A stretch of 47,991 nt of DNA from positions 1-47,991 of the forward strand of contig JAUWAY010000018.1 of assembly GCA_030601845.1 (NCBI GenBank). The letters run 5' to 3'. Shown here one piece after another: positions 38,882 to 47,454 of the stretch (position 1 is the stretch's first letter; each line of letters starts with the position of its first letter). This DNA is from Phycisphaerae bacterium. GTDB lineage: Bacteria > Planctomycetota > Phycisphaerae > Sedimentisphaerales > Anaerobacaceae. The position numbers were made by a program, and so were the translations under genes. Under the pieces are notes generated by a model. The model was not told the origin of the DNA and did no database searches. It saw only the letters and a program-made list of their open reading frames with translations.

Positions 38882-40186
38882 ATGGCTGAGCGTGTGGTAA
38901 TAACGGGGATGGGCGTTGTCTGCCCTTTGGGAAACGATGTGGAAACGCTTTGGCAAGCGATGTTAGCGGGCAAAAGCGGGATGGCTAAAACTACCATTTT
39001 CGACGCTTCGACATTTCCGTCGACGTTCAGTGCCGAAGTTAAAAATTACGACCTTGCAAAGTACACGAAAAAACCCAAACTGCACAAACACAGCAACCGG
39101 GGTTCCGGATTTGCCATCGGGGCAACAGTTCAGGCCTGCAGACAGGCGGGGATTGATGTCGAAACCGACGAGCCAACTGACGGGATAGACCGTAGCAGGT
39201 TAGGGATTTATCTTGGGGCGGGCGAAGGTTCTGTTGACAATGATGTGTTTTTTGAGGCCATCGTTAAAGGGTGGGAAAGGGGTAAAAATGAAATGGATTG
39301 GGGGCGTTGGGCGGAGGTGGCGTTTGGCAAGTTGGACCCGATGCGAGAGCTCGAACAGGAGCCGAATATGCCGGCTGCTCATATTGCGATGCTTACAGGC
39401 GCGCGTGGGCCGACAAGAAGCTGCCTTACCGCCTGTGCAGCGAGCACTCAGGCGGTCGGCGAAGCGATGATGATAATCCGCAGGGGCAATGCAGACGTGA
39501 TGATTGCAGGCGGTGCACATTCGATGATACACCCGTTAGGTCTTACGGGCTTTAACCGTCTTACCGCCCTATCGACGAGAAACGATAGTCCTGAGACGGC
39601 CTCAAGGCCATTCTCAGCCAGCAGAGATGGTTTTATTCTCGGTGAAGGGGCGGCGATACTAATTCTCGAATCTTTAAGCTCAGCAAGAAAAAGAGGTGTG
39701 GAAATCTTGGCTGAGGTTATTGGCTACGGCAGCAGTTCCGATGCATTCAGAGTTACCGATATGCACGAGGAAGGCAGAGGTGCGATACAGTCAATGACTG
39801 CGGCATTGGTTGATGCGGGCATTAGCTACGGTGATGTGGATTACATAAACACCCACGGCACAAGCACGATGGAGAACGACTCGATAGAGACAAAAGCAAT
39901 CAAAGCGGTTTTCAAAGAAGAAGCGAAAAATACTCCCGCCAGCAGTGTCAAGAGTATGTTTGGACATTTAATTGGTGCGGCAGGTGCGGCGGAATTGATT
40001 ACCTGTGTCTTGGCAATAAGGGATAATATTTTACCGCCGACGACGAATCTAAACGACCCCGACCCGCAGCTCGATTTGGATTATGTGCCGAATGAGCCGA
40101 GAAAAATGCAGGTTGATGTTGCGATGAACGAATCCTTCGGATTCGGCGGACAAAATAATGTGGTAATCGTAAAAAGATGGGAGTAG
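38882..40186 (+). CDS. fabF: Beta-ketoacyl-ACP synthase II-like enzyme
   Basis: Elongating condensing enzyme of 434 residues with the full FabF triad: Cys185 in LTACAAS, His325 in NTHGTST and His362 in KSMFGHLIGAAG. The C-terminal SFGFGGQNN loop is intact. It uses malonyl-ACP to extend an acyl-ACP by two carbons in the cytoplasm. AAAGG lies upstream of ATG 38882. It is the last gene of the lipid cluster, separated from the rest by the toxin-antitoxin pair. It resembles the discrete KS of dedicated lipid or polyene-type pathways more than a housekeeping gene flanked by fabD/fabG, but assignment to a named product is not possible. Confidence 0.92.
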   Translation: MAERVVITGMGVVCPLGNDVETLWQAMLAGKSGMAKTTIFDASTFPSTFSAEVKNYDLAKYTKKPKLHKHSNRGSGFAIGATVQACRQAGIDVETDEPTDGIDRSRLGIYLGAGEGSVDNDVFFEAIVKGWERGKNEMDWGRWAEVAFGKLDPMRELEQEPNMPAAHIAMLTGARGPTRSCLTACAASTQAVGEAMMIIRRGNADVMIAGGAHSMIHPLGLTGFNRLTALSTRNDSPETASRPFSASRDGFILGEGAAILILESLSSARKRGVEILAEVIGYGSSSDAFRVTDMHEEGRGAIQSMTAALVDAGISYGDVDYINTHGTSTMENDSIETKAIKAVFKEEAKNTPASSVKSMFGHLIGAAGAAELITCVLAIRDNILPPTTNLNDPDPQLDLDYVPNEPRKMQVDVAMNESFGFGGQNNVVIVKRWE

Positions 40187-40214
40187 TATTTAGCCAGCGG
40201 TTTTACCGCCGGTT

Positions 40215-40251
40215 ATAAGCAATACGCACGACGCAATACGCAATACGAATT
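40215..40251. repeat. Heptanucleotide-period array abutting the serS start
   Basis: Units GCAATAC, GCACGAC, GCAATAC, GCAATAC and GAATTAT end exactly at the serS ATG. No Shine-Dalgarno site is present. Confidence 0.8.
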
Positions 40252-41688
40252 ATGATAGATATTAGACAAATACGTGAAAATCCAGAAAAGTTTAAGAAAG
40301 CTGCTCAAGACAAACACCTTGAAGTGGATATTGACAGGCTACTTCAGGTTGATACTGAACTGTTGTCAGCTAAAAAACAGTTACAGGATATTAGTACGGA
40401 GAAAAACCGTCTTGGCAAGTCCATCGCAAAACTTGCGCCAGAGAAAAAACAATTTGCTTTACTAGAGCTGACAAAGTTAAAACAAAAAGAGGGTGACCTC
40501 GCTGTAAGATTCAAACTCCACGAACGCGATTTTAAAAAGCTTATGCGGTATGTTCCTCAGCCGGCTGACGATGATGTCCCGATTGGCAAGGATGATACGG
40601 AAAATGTTGAGATAAGAAGAGAGGGCGAAGTTCGACAGTTTGATTTTGAACCGAAAGACCACATCCAGTTAGGCACTGCTCTTGGCATCATAGATATGAA
40701 ACGAGGCGTGAAATTAGCAGGGACAAGGAATTATATCTTAAAAGGTGATGGGGCGCTATTGCACTGGGCGGTTTTGCGGTTTGCTATGGATCTTATGGTC
40801 GGCAAGGGGTATGTGCCGTTCTCGGTGCCTGTGCTGGTAAAGGATGAGGCAATGAAAGGCACAGGCTTTTTCCCCGGCTCCGAGGACCAAACATACAGAA
40901 CAGAAGAAGACCAGCCAGAACTTATGGGTAAGAAAATGACATTTTCTCCCAGCTCCGAGGACTTGATATACCGAACGGAAGGAGATCAGGTTGTCCCTGG
41001 AGGCGATACAGGAACCGAATCTTCCCCCGATCTTAAAGACCAAGATTTTGAGCTGACTACGGAAAAAGGCCTACTTAACCTTGTTGGGACCGCCGAGGTG
41101 CCGCTGACGGCTTACCATTTCGGTGAGATATTGAGGGCTGAAGAGCTGCCGCTAAAATACGTAGCCCTGTCAACCTGCTTTAGACGCGAAGCCGGTGCCG
41201 CCGGCAAGGACACGTACGGGCTTTACAGAATCCATCAGTTCGACAAGGTCGAGCAGGTGGTCATCTGTGAAAACAGCATCGAGGCAAGTAATAAATTCCA
41301 CGATGAGATTTTGGCCAATGCTGAGGCGGTAATGGGCGCGCTTGAGCTGCCCTACCGTGTCGTCAATGTTTGCACCGGCGATTTGGGAAGAGGTCAGGCC
41401 AAAAAATTCGATATAGAAACGTGGATGCCATCAAGAAATAATTACTGCGAAACACACAGCGCAAGTAAACTCTACGAATTCCAGGCAAGGCGAATGAACC
41501 TTCGATATAAAGACCCGAAGACGAAGAAAAACCTGTTCTGTCATACTTTGAATAATACCGTAATTGCAAGCCCAAGAATACTGATACCGATTCTGGAGCT
41601 TTACCAGAATGCCGATGGCTCAATAACGATACCACAAGTCCTTCGGCTATATATGGGCGGAAAAGAAGAAATAACTCGTGAATCGTGA
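40252..41688 (+). CDS. serS: Seryl-tRNA synthetase with inserted duplicated segment
   Basis: Charges tRNA-Ser with serine. There are 478 residues where about 420-430 is usual. The N-terminal tRNA-binding coiled coil (about 27-100) starts at the canonical MIDIRQIRENPEKF. Motif 2 is at about 309-330 (CFRREAGAAGKDTYG) and motif 3 near the end (ASPRILIPILELYQ). Between the FFPGSEDQTYRTEEDQ segment and the LVGTAEVPL segment lies an extra ~55 residues, in which the first ~13 residues recur 25 residues later (SSEDLIYRTEGDQ). At DNA level 40875-40913 resembles 40950-40988. The gene has a heptad array before its ATG and its last codons (EITRES) lie in another. Confidence 0.95.
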   Translation: MIDIRQIRENPEKFKKAAQDKHLEVDIDRLLQVDTELLSAKKQLQDISTEKNRLGKSIAKLAPEKKQFALLELTKLKQKEGDLAVRFKLHERDFKKLMRYVPQPADDDVPIGKDDTENVEIRREGEVRQFDFEPKDHIQLGTALGIIDMKRGVKLAGTRNYILKGDGALLHWAVLRFAMDLMVGKGYVPFSVPVLVKDEAMKGTGFFPGSEDQTYRTEEDQPELMGKKMTFSPSSEDLIYRTEGDQVVPGGDTGTESSPDLKDQDFELTTEKGLLNLVGTAEVPLTAYHFGEILRAEELPLKYVALSTCFRREAGAAGKDTYGLYRIHQFDKVEQVVICENSIEASNKFHDEILANAEAVMGALELPYRVVNVCTGDLGRGQAKKFDIETWMPSRNNYCETHSASKLYEFQARRMNLRYKDPKTKKNLFCHTLNNTVIASPRILIPILELYQNADGSITIPQVLRLYMGGKEEITRES

Positions 41689-41697
41689 CTCGCGAAA
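41672..41697. repeat. Heptad array over the serS stop
   Basis: Units ACTCGTG, AATCGTG and ACTCGCG. The serS TGA lies inside the array. Confidence 0.6.
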
Positions 41698-41707
41698 GGA
41701 AGGAAAA

Positions 41708-42112
41708 ATGAACATTGAAGCTTTCTTATTATGTGATGCCGCCACACAGCAGCAAGGTAAATTAAACATTTTGGGAGCGTTTGATAATATTTACGCTAAG
41801 AAAGTGCCTACTGTGCACCCGGCTTGTGCTATCGCGATGAGAGTACGATTTGAAAGAATTGAAGAAGGTAATCATCCAATAAGAATCAATATAATTGATG
41901 AAGATGGTAAATCAATAGGCCCTAAGTTGGATGGTAATGTGAATGTACGCATTATTGGAGATGATGTGGATTCGACAGTTACTAATATTGTTCTAAATAT
42001 TCAAAGACTAAAGTTTGAAAAATATGGGCAATATAGAATTGATCTGGCCATTGATAATAAGATAGAGGGTTCTTTACCTTTTAATGTTAGAGAGATACCA
42101 AATCAGCCATAG
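41708..42112 (+). CDS. DUF6941-like small protein
   Basis: 134-residue protein of unknown function. It begins MNIEAFLLCDAATQQQGKLN, followed by a compact all-beta pattern with alternating hydrophobic residues (AIAMRVRFERIEEGNHPIRI, then IDEDGKSI), and ends with a strand-rich segment and PFNVREIPNQP. This resembles the DUF6941 family of stand-alone beta-sandwich proteins, without a known role; the family name is from memory of the N-terminal pattern. GGAAGG a few bases before ATG 41708 makes this the start rather than ATG 41678. It follows serS by 19 bp and is probably cotranscribed. Confidence 0.7.
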   Translation: MNIEAFLLCDAATQQQGKLNILGAFDNIYAKKVPTVHPACAIAMRVRFERIEEGNHPIRINIIDEDGKSIGPKLDGNVNVRIIGDDVDSTVTNIVLNIQRLKFEKYGQYRIDLAIDNKIEGSLPFNVREIPNQP

Positions 42113-42228
42113 CCCTGTACCCAACAATCCCTCCGCACATATATGAATGGTAAAGAAAAAATAGAATCATTTGTTTAGTGGTTAGCCCTGCCATCTTGAT
42201 GGCGGGGTTTGCCTGCTCTCCATCTTGT

Positions 42229-42249
42229 CCGCCGTAGTTTTTACGAAGG
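42229..42249 (+). repeat. Dispersed 22-bp repeat, copy 2
   Basis: Begins CCGCCGTAG and ends CGAAGG with a T-rich middle, one base shorter than the copy at 855-876 on the other strand. Confidence 0.5.
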
Positions 42250-42273
42250 TGAAAGCCCAAAGGGCGTCGGAGG

Positions 42274-42300
42274 GTCATTCCTGCAAAAGCAGGAATCCAG
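42274..42300 (+). repeat. REP-like hairpin element, copy 2
   Basis: ATTCCTGC (42277-42284) and GCAGGAAT (42289-42296) form an 8-bp stem with an AAAA loop. It aligns over 27 bases with the minus-strand copy at 3985-4011. Pairs 6:21 and 9:18 of the alignment are C-G there and T-A here. Confidence 0.65.
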
Positions 42301-42580
42301 GCCACAATCGGCGATTCCAACAATGGCGATATTATCAAAGTCCAGCCCGGCACAGACACCGGCCACCGCAACCGCGACATCGATTTGCTCGCCAAGGACA
42401 TTCCACACAACCAAATTCAATATGGATTGTGATAGTGTCGGATTCTAACCTTGAATTGCTCGTAATAGGTAATCCAACTGTGCTCAGTCCGTTATCTCTA
42501 TCGTCCGCTCAATTACCAGCTGGTCCCGCTGGTGCGAAGATACATCGGCCAGGGACATAGATTTAGAACTCGGTGGCATT

Positions 42581-44125
42581 TCATTTCTTCTTGAAGGACC
42601 TGATGACATCACTCTTGCCGTCGTCGGGAGTCTCGGCTTCCCATTGAGCCAGGAACCGGGCAAAGCTCTCCCGGACATTCTTCTCATACGGTTGCTCAAT
42701 CAGGTTGTTCACTTCGAGCGGATCGTTTTTGCGGTCAAACAACATCCCCGGATGAGTCCTGCCCCAGTCCCATGCAGCGTATTTCAACGGCGGCGTGACC
42801 CATTTGCCCAGTTTGTAGCGCTCACCGATTACAGTCACCTGGGACCAGTTCTCCGAAACGACATACGGTTTCCGCGGAATACTTCCACCGGTCAGAACGG
42901 GCGTCAGCGAACGACCGGGCAAATCGTATCCACCGCCGGGCCGGTCAATCCCGGTTAACTCCAGCAACGTCGGATACAGATCCGTCAGTTCCGCCAGCCC
43001 GTCGTAGGTCCGGCCCCTTGCAAACTCGCCGGGCCAATGGAAAATCAACGGAACACGCAGTGTGTCCTCGTAAACATTGTGACCCACGGCGCACTTCTCG
43101 ACCATGCCGTGACCGGCGACAAAATCCCCGTGATCGGATGAGTAAATGACGACTGTGTTATCTGCAAGCCCCAAGTCTCTCAGTACCGAGAGTACTCGTC
43201 CGATATGATAATCCACTTCGCTGACGAGTGCATAGTAGTAAGCAATGTACCTGCGATAGATTGCGTGGTCCTTTGCCGCCGTGCCGCAATTCCAGGGAGG
43301 ATTAGTCCGAGTGCGCCATTCGCGCATTCGTTGCGGGAGATTCTCCAGAGGCTCACTGATGTTGCCCGGCAGTGCGATTTTGTCAAGATTGTAAAGCCGA
43401 GCCCACTCTTGCAGTGGCGTATAGGGCTGATGAGGGTAGATAAACGAAGACCAGCAGAAAAACGGTCGCTCTTCCTGTTTGGCCTTACGAAGGAAGTCAA
43501 TGCTTTTATCTGCGGCGTAAGCGGTTGTCCGGTTCTCAGCGGCAGTACGAGAAATGTGAGCCATCAGCGAGGCTTCGTGCGATTCTTTGAAATCGCGATT
43601 GTGTGAATCGTACTGTCCGCGCCCTTTGATCCAGTCCCAGTAATTCTCATCGGATGGATCGAGGGTGGGATTGATGGTCGTGCACGAGGCGTCCCAATCC
43701 CTCTCGTTCAGCCCGCGGGGAAAATGCCTTTTTCCGAAACAGCCCGTGATGTAACCGTTCGCGCGAAGTACTGAATGGAGAGGATGAAGCCTCTCCGGAT
43801 GTGGTGGAGCGTCGCTATTGTAAATCACCCCCGTTGTTCTGGGGTACAACCCGGTAAACATTGAAGTGCGCGACGGAACGCAAATTCCATCCGGACAATA
43901 CGCCCTGGAGAATAGAACTCCTTCGCTCGCCAACCGGTCAAGGTGTGGCGTCTTGACGAACGGATGGCCCGCACACCCCATAACGCCGGCGTGATGTTGG
44001 TCGCTGAAAAGCAGCAGAATGTTTGGCTTGTCGCGCTTGTTCTTTGCCAGGTTCGATGCGTAGCTTCCACATGCTGCGGCAGCCGTGCTCATCACCGATA
44101 CTTTGAGAAATGTCCGTCGTTTCAT
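42581..44125 (-). CDS. Sulfatase (S1 family), Cys-type, exported
   Basis: S1 sulfatase of 514 residues, separate from the main cluster. The signal has a weaker Tat pattern (MKRRTFLKVSVMSTAAAACG), with a possible lipoprotein cysteine at 19. LFSDQHHAG carries the metal-binding Asp, then TPHLDRLA and signature CVPSR with Cys82. KRHFPRG, YPHQPYTP, YSSDHGDFVAGHGM and HNVYEDTLRVPL supply the remaining conserved residues, similar to choline/iduronate-sulfatase-like members. AAAGGGG lies seven bases before the ATG. The flanking DNA differs from the main cluster (repeat-rich, more AT-rich on its right), which suggests a separate acquisition. Confidence 0.93.
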   Translation of the reverse strand: MKRRTFLKVSVMSTAAAACGSYASNLAKNKRDKPNILLLFSDQHHAGVMGCAGHPFVKTPHLDRLASEGVLFSRAYCPDGICVPSRTSMFTGLYPRTTGVIYNSDAPPHPERLHPLHSVLRANGYITGCFGKRHFPRGLNERDWDASCTTINPTLDPSDENYWDWIKGRGQYDSHNRDFKESHEASLMAHISRTAAENRTTAYAADKSIDFLRKAKQEERPFFCWSSFIYPHQPYTPLQEWARLYNLDKIALPGNISEPLENLPQRMREWRTRTNPPWNCGTAAKDHAIYRRYIAYYYALVSEVDYHIGRVLSVLRDLGLADNTVVIYSSDHGDFVAGHGMVEKCAVGHNVYEDTLRVPLIFHWPGEFARGRTYDGLAELTDLYPTLLELTGIDRPGGGYDLPGRSLTPVLTGGSIPRKPYVVSENWSQVTVIGERYKLGKWVTPPLKYAAWDWGRTHPGMLFDRKNDPLEVNNLIEQPYEKNVRESFARFLAQWEAETPDDGKSDVIRSFKKK

Positions 44126-44512
44126 CGATACCCCTTTACTTCAGTCAAAAACTGACGTAATCCGGGATCTCCCATATACATTTCGCTGAAACACTCCTGT
44201 ACACTTCAAGTACTATAGTACCAAGATTGCATCTCAATTTCACTGACTTTCCGACAGGTTCAGCATACCACGTCGCAATAAACACAAGAAGAACGACATA
44301 TTTGCGTGCCTCACCCATTAGGTTCTCCAATTCAGATTAGTAAAACTGGCTTGAACGGCATCCATAAGCTCTATACTACCAAAATCCAGTTTCTTTGTCA
44401 CGGTTTACTTGGGAAATCCGGGTTTAGATGAGTTGATGGGGGAGTAGCGGGAAATTAGTATTTCAATAAACTTTTCAACTTTTTTAATATTAACATGAAT
44501 ATTATAAACGTC
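44126..44512. other. Spacer holding copy 1 of the 93-bp direct repeat
   Basis: 387 bp between the sixth sulfatase and the beta-propeller gene. It contains the promoter-side DNA of the sulfatase gene and the direct repeat at 44321-44413. I see no gene or clear terminator in it. Confidence 0.5.
44321..44413 (+). repeat. 93-bp direct repeat, copy 1
   Basis: Same orientation as 47231-47323, with 5 differences by eye over 93 bases. Starts GGTTCTCCAATTCAG and ends TTTACTTGGG. The two copies bracket the beta-propeller gene. Confidence 0.8.
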
Positions 44513-47011
44513 TTATCGAAGTGCGTGTATATATCCATCATTTGAAAGAAAATACCCCATATTCCCGGAAATTGCTGGAAGAGACTCATACATTACACCA
44601 CCAGTTTTGAATTGCCAGAGGCATGTAGGACATTCGTTCTTTTGATCTGAAAGTTGATAAGCACGAATAAAAGGACTGTTTAACGATCCTGTAAAGAAGT
44701 ATCCCTGACTCGTGATAATCGGACTGGTTAATCCTCCACAATCTGCGATCTGCCACAATTCCTTCCCAGTATTTAGATTAAGTCCGAAAAGACTCACTCC
44801 ATAAGGGCTTTCATAAGCATTCCCAAAAGTACTTACAAAAACAATGTCACCGTTAGTGGCAGCAGTTACGTTACAAATCCTCCATGGTCTTGCCTGCCAT
44901 TGCCAAATTTGATGACCATTATCTTTATTCAAAGCTACCATTCTCCCTCCTAGTATTGGCACTATCACCTTGTTGTCAATCAATACCGGTGTAGATGAAT
45001 CGGGTCGACCGCCAATGTGATAAGGCTTACCGGGTGGACTATATGCCCAGAGGACTTCCCCCGTGTTTCGATCTAATGCATAGTAGTGACCATCCCATGA
45101 ACCAGTATAAACTCTATTTTCATCAAGTGCAGGTGCAGAATATATTCCATCCATAAATTTTCTTTGCCACAATGTTTCCCCATTATTGGGATTCAGACAA
45201 TAAAACATACCATGGATATCACCAACAAATAATTGGTTTTCTTGATACTCCGGAGATGCCCAGACAGATATATTAGATTTTATCCATACAGGTTGGCCGG
45301 TTTCTTCATCCACCGCATAGAATTGATCATTACCCCCATATTGGCCAATAAAGACCTGGCCATTTCCGGCTGTCGTAGCAGCAGCAACTTTACCATACGT
45401 TTCAAATCGCCAAATTTTTTTACCTGTTTCCGCATTAATAGCCACAACAAAATGGTCTTTTCCGGCAATAATTACTTTTTTGTTACTAACAATTACGGGG
45501 GTTTGCACAATGGTGGGCATAGAATCCGCATAAATCTTTTGGTTGTTTTCTTCTGTGCAGTTTATCACGGAATGCTGCCATATTTGACTCCCATCTTTCA
45601 GCGAATAGACGGTGATATCATAGTTTGAATTAGATACCAATATCGTATCCATATCGCCTACAAGATTGGAGTATATTGGATAGTCGCTGTTTCTTTTTTC
45701 CCAGACTCTTTTACCGATTGTTTCACAGTCTTTTACTGCTATCAACTCACCATTCAGGGTTGCAACAAAAACCATTTTTCCATACACATAGGGCTTGGCT
45801 CGAATCCATTCACCACAATTATGTTTCCATTTTAGACCTCCCCCCATAATATCCAAACAGTACAAAAATCCATCCGTAGAACCAACATATAACCGATCTT
45901 CAGTTATAGCAATTTCTGAAAATAACTTTCTGGATCGTTGATCGGGTTTTGATAACTTTTGTTTCCAGAGGAACCGTCCAGTTGCTGCTTCCAATCCGTA
46001 GACACAGCCATCATTAGCACCTGCATAAATAATTTTATTACTTACAGTAGGTTTTGCTCCCCAAGATGATTTAATTGTATAGCTCCATGCAATTCTTTGG
46101 CTACCATAAATATTGAAAGCCCAAAGAGTTCCTTCCATGGTAGGTGAGAAAATCATAGTGGAAGTAACTTTGGGTTCATCGGTTTGATAACCGGTTGGAA
46201 ATTTCCACCAAGTGCGACCGCTAAGCAGAGATTTTACCAATAGACTTCTTCCCATTTCAGTTCTAAATGCAACAAGCTGTTTTGGAGATTTTTCTTGTTG
46301 GGAAAATTTTTTCTCTTGTGGAATGGCGGGTACTTGCCGTAATACGGCTCCGTTTTCGCGGGAAATAACTATGTAATTCAAGATCCATCCATCGAAGGTA
46401 CCTTTGACAACTGCGATTTCTTTGTCAGAAAGTTCTATAGCATCCAATGCTCGTATTTGTCTTCCTGACCCAATGTGAGGATTATTTGCTGACCAGAGTT
46501 TTTGTCCTGTATTGAGGTCATAACAAATCATAGAAGTGTCAAGTGCAGCGGTTGCGATGTAAACTTTATCATCAGATATTATAGCTTGAGGTTTGTAATC
46601 CCACCCAACCGGGTATCGCCAAACTTCAATGCCGGCCATAGGACCTGTTTGATTCGTAAAGCCCGTATGACTTGCACTACCCCCCATTGAAGACCAGTTA
46701 CTATTTGGAACCACATTCTCTTTACCCCCAGAATTTACAAGAACTCGAGCAGGTTGACTTTGTAAAAGTATATCAAGTTGTTGTGAAAGTTTTTCTTCTA
46801 TACTTTCTTTGTGCTTGTCTTCATGCGTATGCCAAATATAAGAATTCAAGTCAGATTCGAGAGAGGATACATCAAAGCCTCTGTTAAGGGCTTGCCAATA
46901 TTTAGCGATAAAACTTTTCTGCTCAGAAGATGAATAACAATTTTGTACTGCATAGAGTACGAAGAAAAATGCAATCAAGGGTAAAATATGTAGGTTTTTT
47001 TTGTCATTCAT
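44513..47011 (-). CDS. Exported PQQ-type beta-propeller repeat protein
   Basis: 832 residues from ATG 47011 (an ATG at 47035 would add eight). A signal peptide spans about residues 4-26 (KNLHILPLIAFFFVLYAVQN). The rest is a series of WD40-like PQQ repeats, recognised by the recurring TG(K/E)xLW pattern: TGQKLWS, TGRFLWK, TGKKIWR, NGETLWQ, TGEVLWA and TGKELWQ. This suggests one or two beta-propellers like those of BamB or quinoprotein dehydrogenases. No dehydrogenase domain or PQQ-binding active-site set is visible, so a structural or binding role is more likely. It is AT-rich, stands alone, and is flanked by 93-bp direct repeats. No strong ribosome binding site is seen. Confidence 0.88.
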   Translation of the reverse strand: MNDKKNLHILPLIAFFFVLYAVQNCYSSSEQKSFIAKYWQALNRGFDVSSLESDLNSYIWHTHEDKHKESIEEKLSQQLDILLQSQPARVLVNSGGKENVVPNSNWSSMGGSASHTGFTNQTGPMAGIEVWRYPVGWDYKPQAIISDDKVYIATAALDTSMICYDLNTGQKLWSANNPHIGSGRQIRALDAIELSDKEIAVVKGTFDGWILNYIVISRENGAVLRQVPAIPQEKKFSQQEKSPKQLVAFRTEMGRSLLVKSLLSGRTWWKFPTGYQTDEPKVTSTMIFSPTMEGTLWAFNIYGSQRIAWSYTIKSSWGAKPTVSNKIIYAGANDGCVYGLEAATGRFLWKQKLSKPDQRSRKLFSEIAITEDRLYVGSTDGFLYCLDIMGGGLKWKHNCGEWIRAKPYVYGKMVFVATLNGELIAVKDCETIGKRVWEKRNSDYPIYSNLVGDMDTILVSNSNYDITVYSLKDGSQIWQHSVINCTEENNQKIYADSMPTIVQTPVIVSNKKVIIAGKDHFVVAINAETGKKIWRFETYGKVAAATTAGNGQVFIGQYGGNDQFYAVDEETGQPVWIKSNISVWASPEYQENQLFVGDIHGMFYCLNPNNGETLWQRKFMDGIYSAPALDENRVYTGSWDGHYYALDRNTGEVLWAYSPPGKPYHIGGRPDSSTPVLIDNKVIVPILGGRMVALNKDNGHQIWQWQARPWRICNVTAATNGDIVFVSTFGNAYESPYGVSLFGLNLNTGKELWQIADCGGLTSPIITSQGYFFTGSLNSPFIRAYQLSDQKNECPTCLWQFKTGGVMYESLPAISGNMGYFLSNDGYIHALR

Positions 47012-47230
47012 AACTATATATCTGAGATTTCCCATATAACATTGTATATCTTAGCTCAGCTACGCCGCGGGGCCACTTCTCTAATAGAATATCAAATCTG
47101 TCTCGAAAACTCAAGATTTCCAACTTCATTGTGAAGATATTTCAGCCACAATAATAGCAAAAACATGAATTTGGCAACTGATTATCATTTCTTTGACATA
47201 CCTCAACCAGTGTCCCCGCCTGAGAATCAA

Positions 47231-47323
47231 GGTTCTCCAATTCAGATTAGTAAAACTGGCTTGAACGGCATCCATAAGCTCTATACTATCAAAATTCAGT
47301 TCGTTTGTCACTGTTTACTTGGG
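47231..47323 (+). repeat. 93-bp direct repeat, copy 2
   Basis: Partner of 44321-44413. Read on the minus strand, both copies are open in one frame around the peptide SIELMDAVQASFTNLNW, so the repeat may derive from a coding sequence. Confidence 0.8.
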
Positions 47324-47361
47324 CGGATTCAACTAAAAAACACCCTCCTCACAAAAATTTC

Positions 47362-47387
47362 GGCATGGTTCGTAAATGCCGTTTTTC
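47362..47387 (+). terminator. Rho-independent terminator candidate
   Basis: CGGCAT (47362-47367) pairs with ATGCCG (47377-47382) and is followed by TTTTT. On the minus strand the same hairpin is followed by AAATTTTT, so it may act in both directions. Confidence 0.5.
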
Positions 47388-47412
47388 AGGTAGCAGTACT
47401 CCTTCGTTTAGC

Positions 47413-47438
47413 AGTCGCCGACACGGCGACTTTCTTTT
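47413..47438 (+). terminator. Rho-independent terminator
   Basis: AGTCGCCG (47413-47420) and CGGCGACT (47424-47431) form a perfect 8-bp stem with an ACA loop, followed by TTCTTTT. No plus-strand gene is recognised upstream that would use it. Confidence 0.65.
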
Positions 47439-47454
47439 AACCCCGAATTGAACC

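Larger units (their letters stand above)
42113..42580. other. Repeat-rich spacer with possible coding remnant
   Basis: This 468-bp stretch holds a short hairpin (42190-42204), the second 22-bp dispersed repeat, a REP-like hairpin, and then 42301-42432. That last part stays open in one plus-strand frame with protein-like composition (GDSNNGDIIKVQPGTDTG) but has no start codon or ribosome binding site. It may be a fragment of a lost gene or chance. Confidence 0.45.

Noticed and set aside
35126..40186. Ladderane biosynthesis cluster
   Set aside because: It has ketosynthases, dehydratases and an ACP, but the desaturase-like and radical-SAM genes of ladderane clusters are absent and these enzymes are shared by many lipid pathways.
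44321..47323. Integrative element with att sites
   Set aside because: The direct repeats do not overlap a tRNA and there is no integrase between them, so only 'direct repeats flanking one gene' is supported.
47165..47440. Plus-strand gene covering the 93-bp repeat
   Set aside because: The translation is low in structure, lacks a ribosome binding site and runs across two terminator hairpins.
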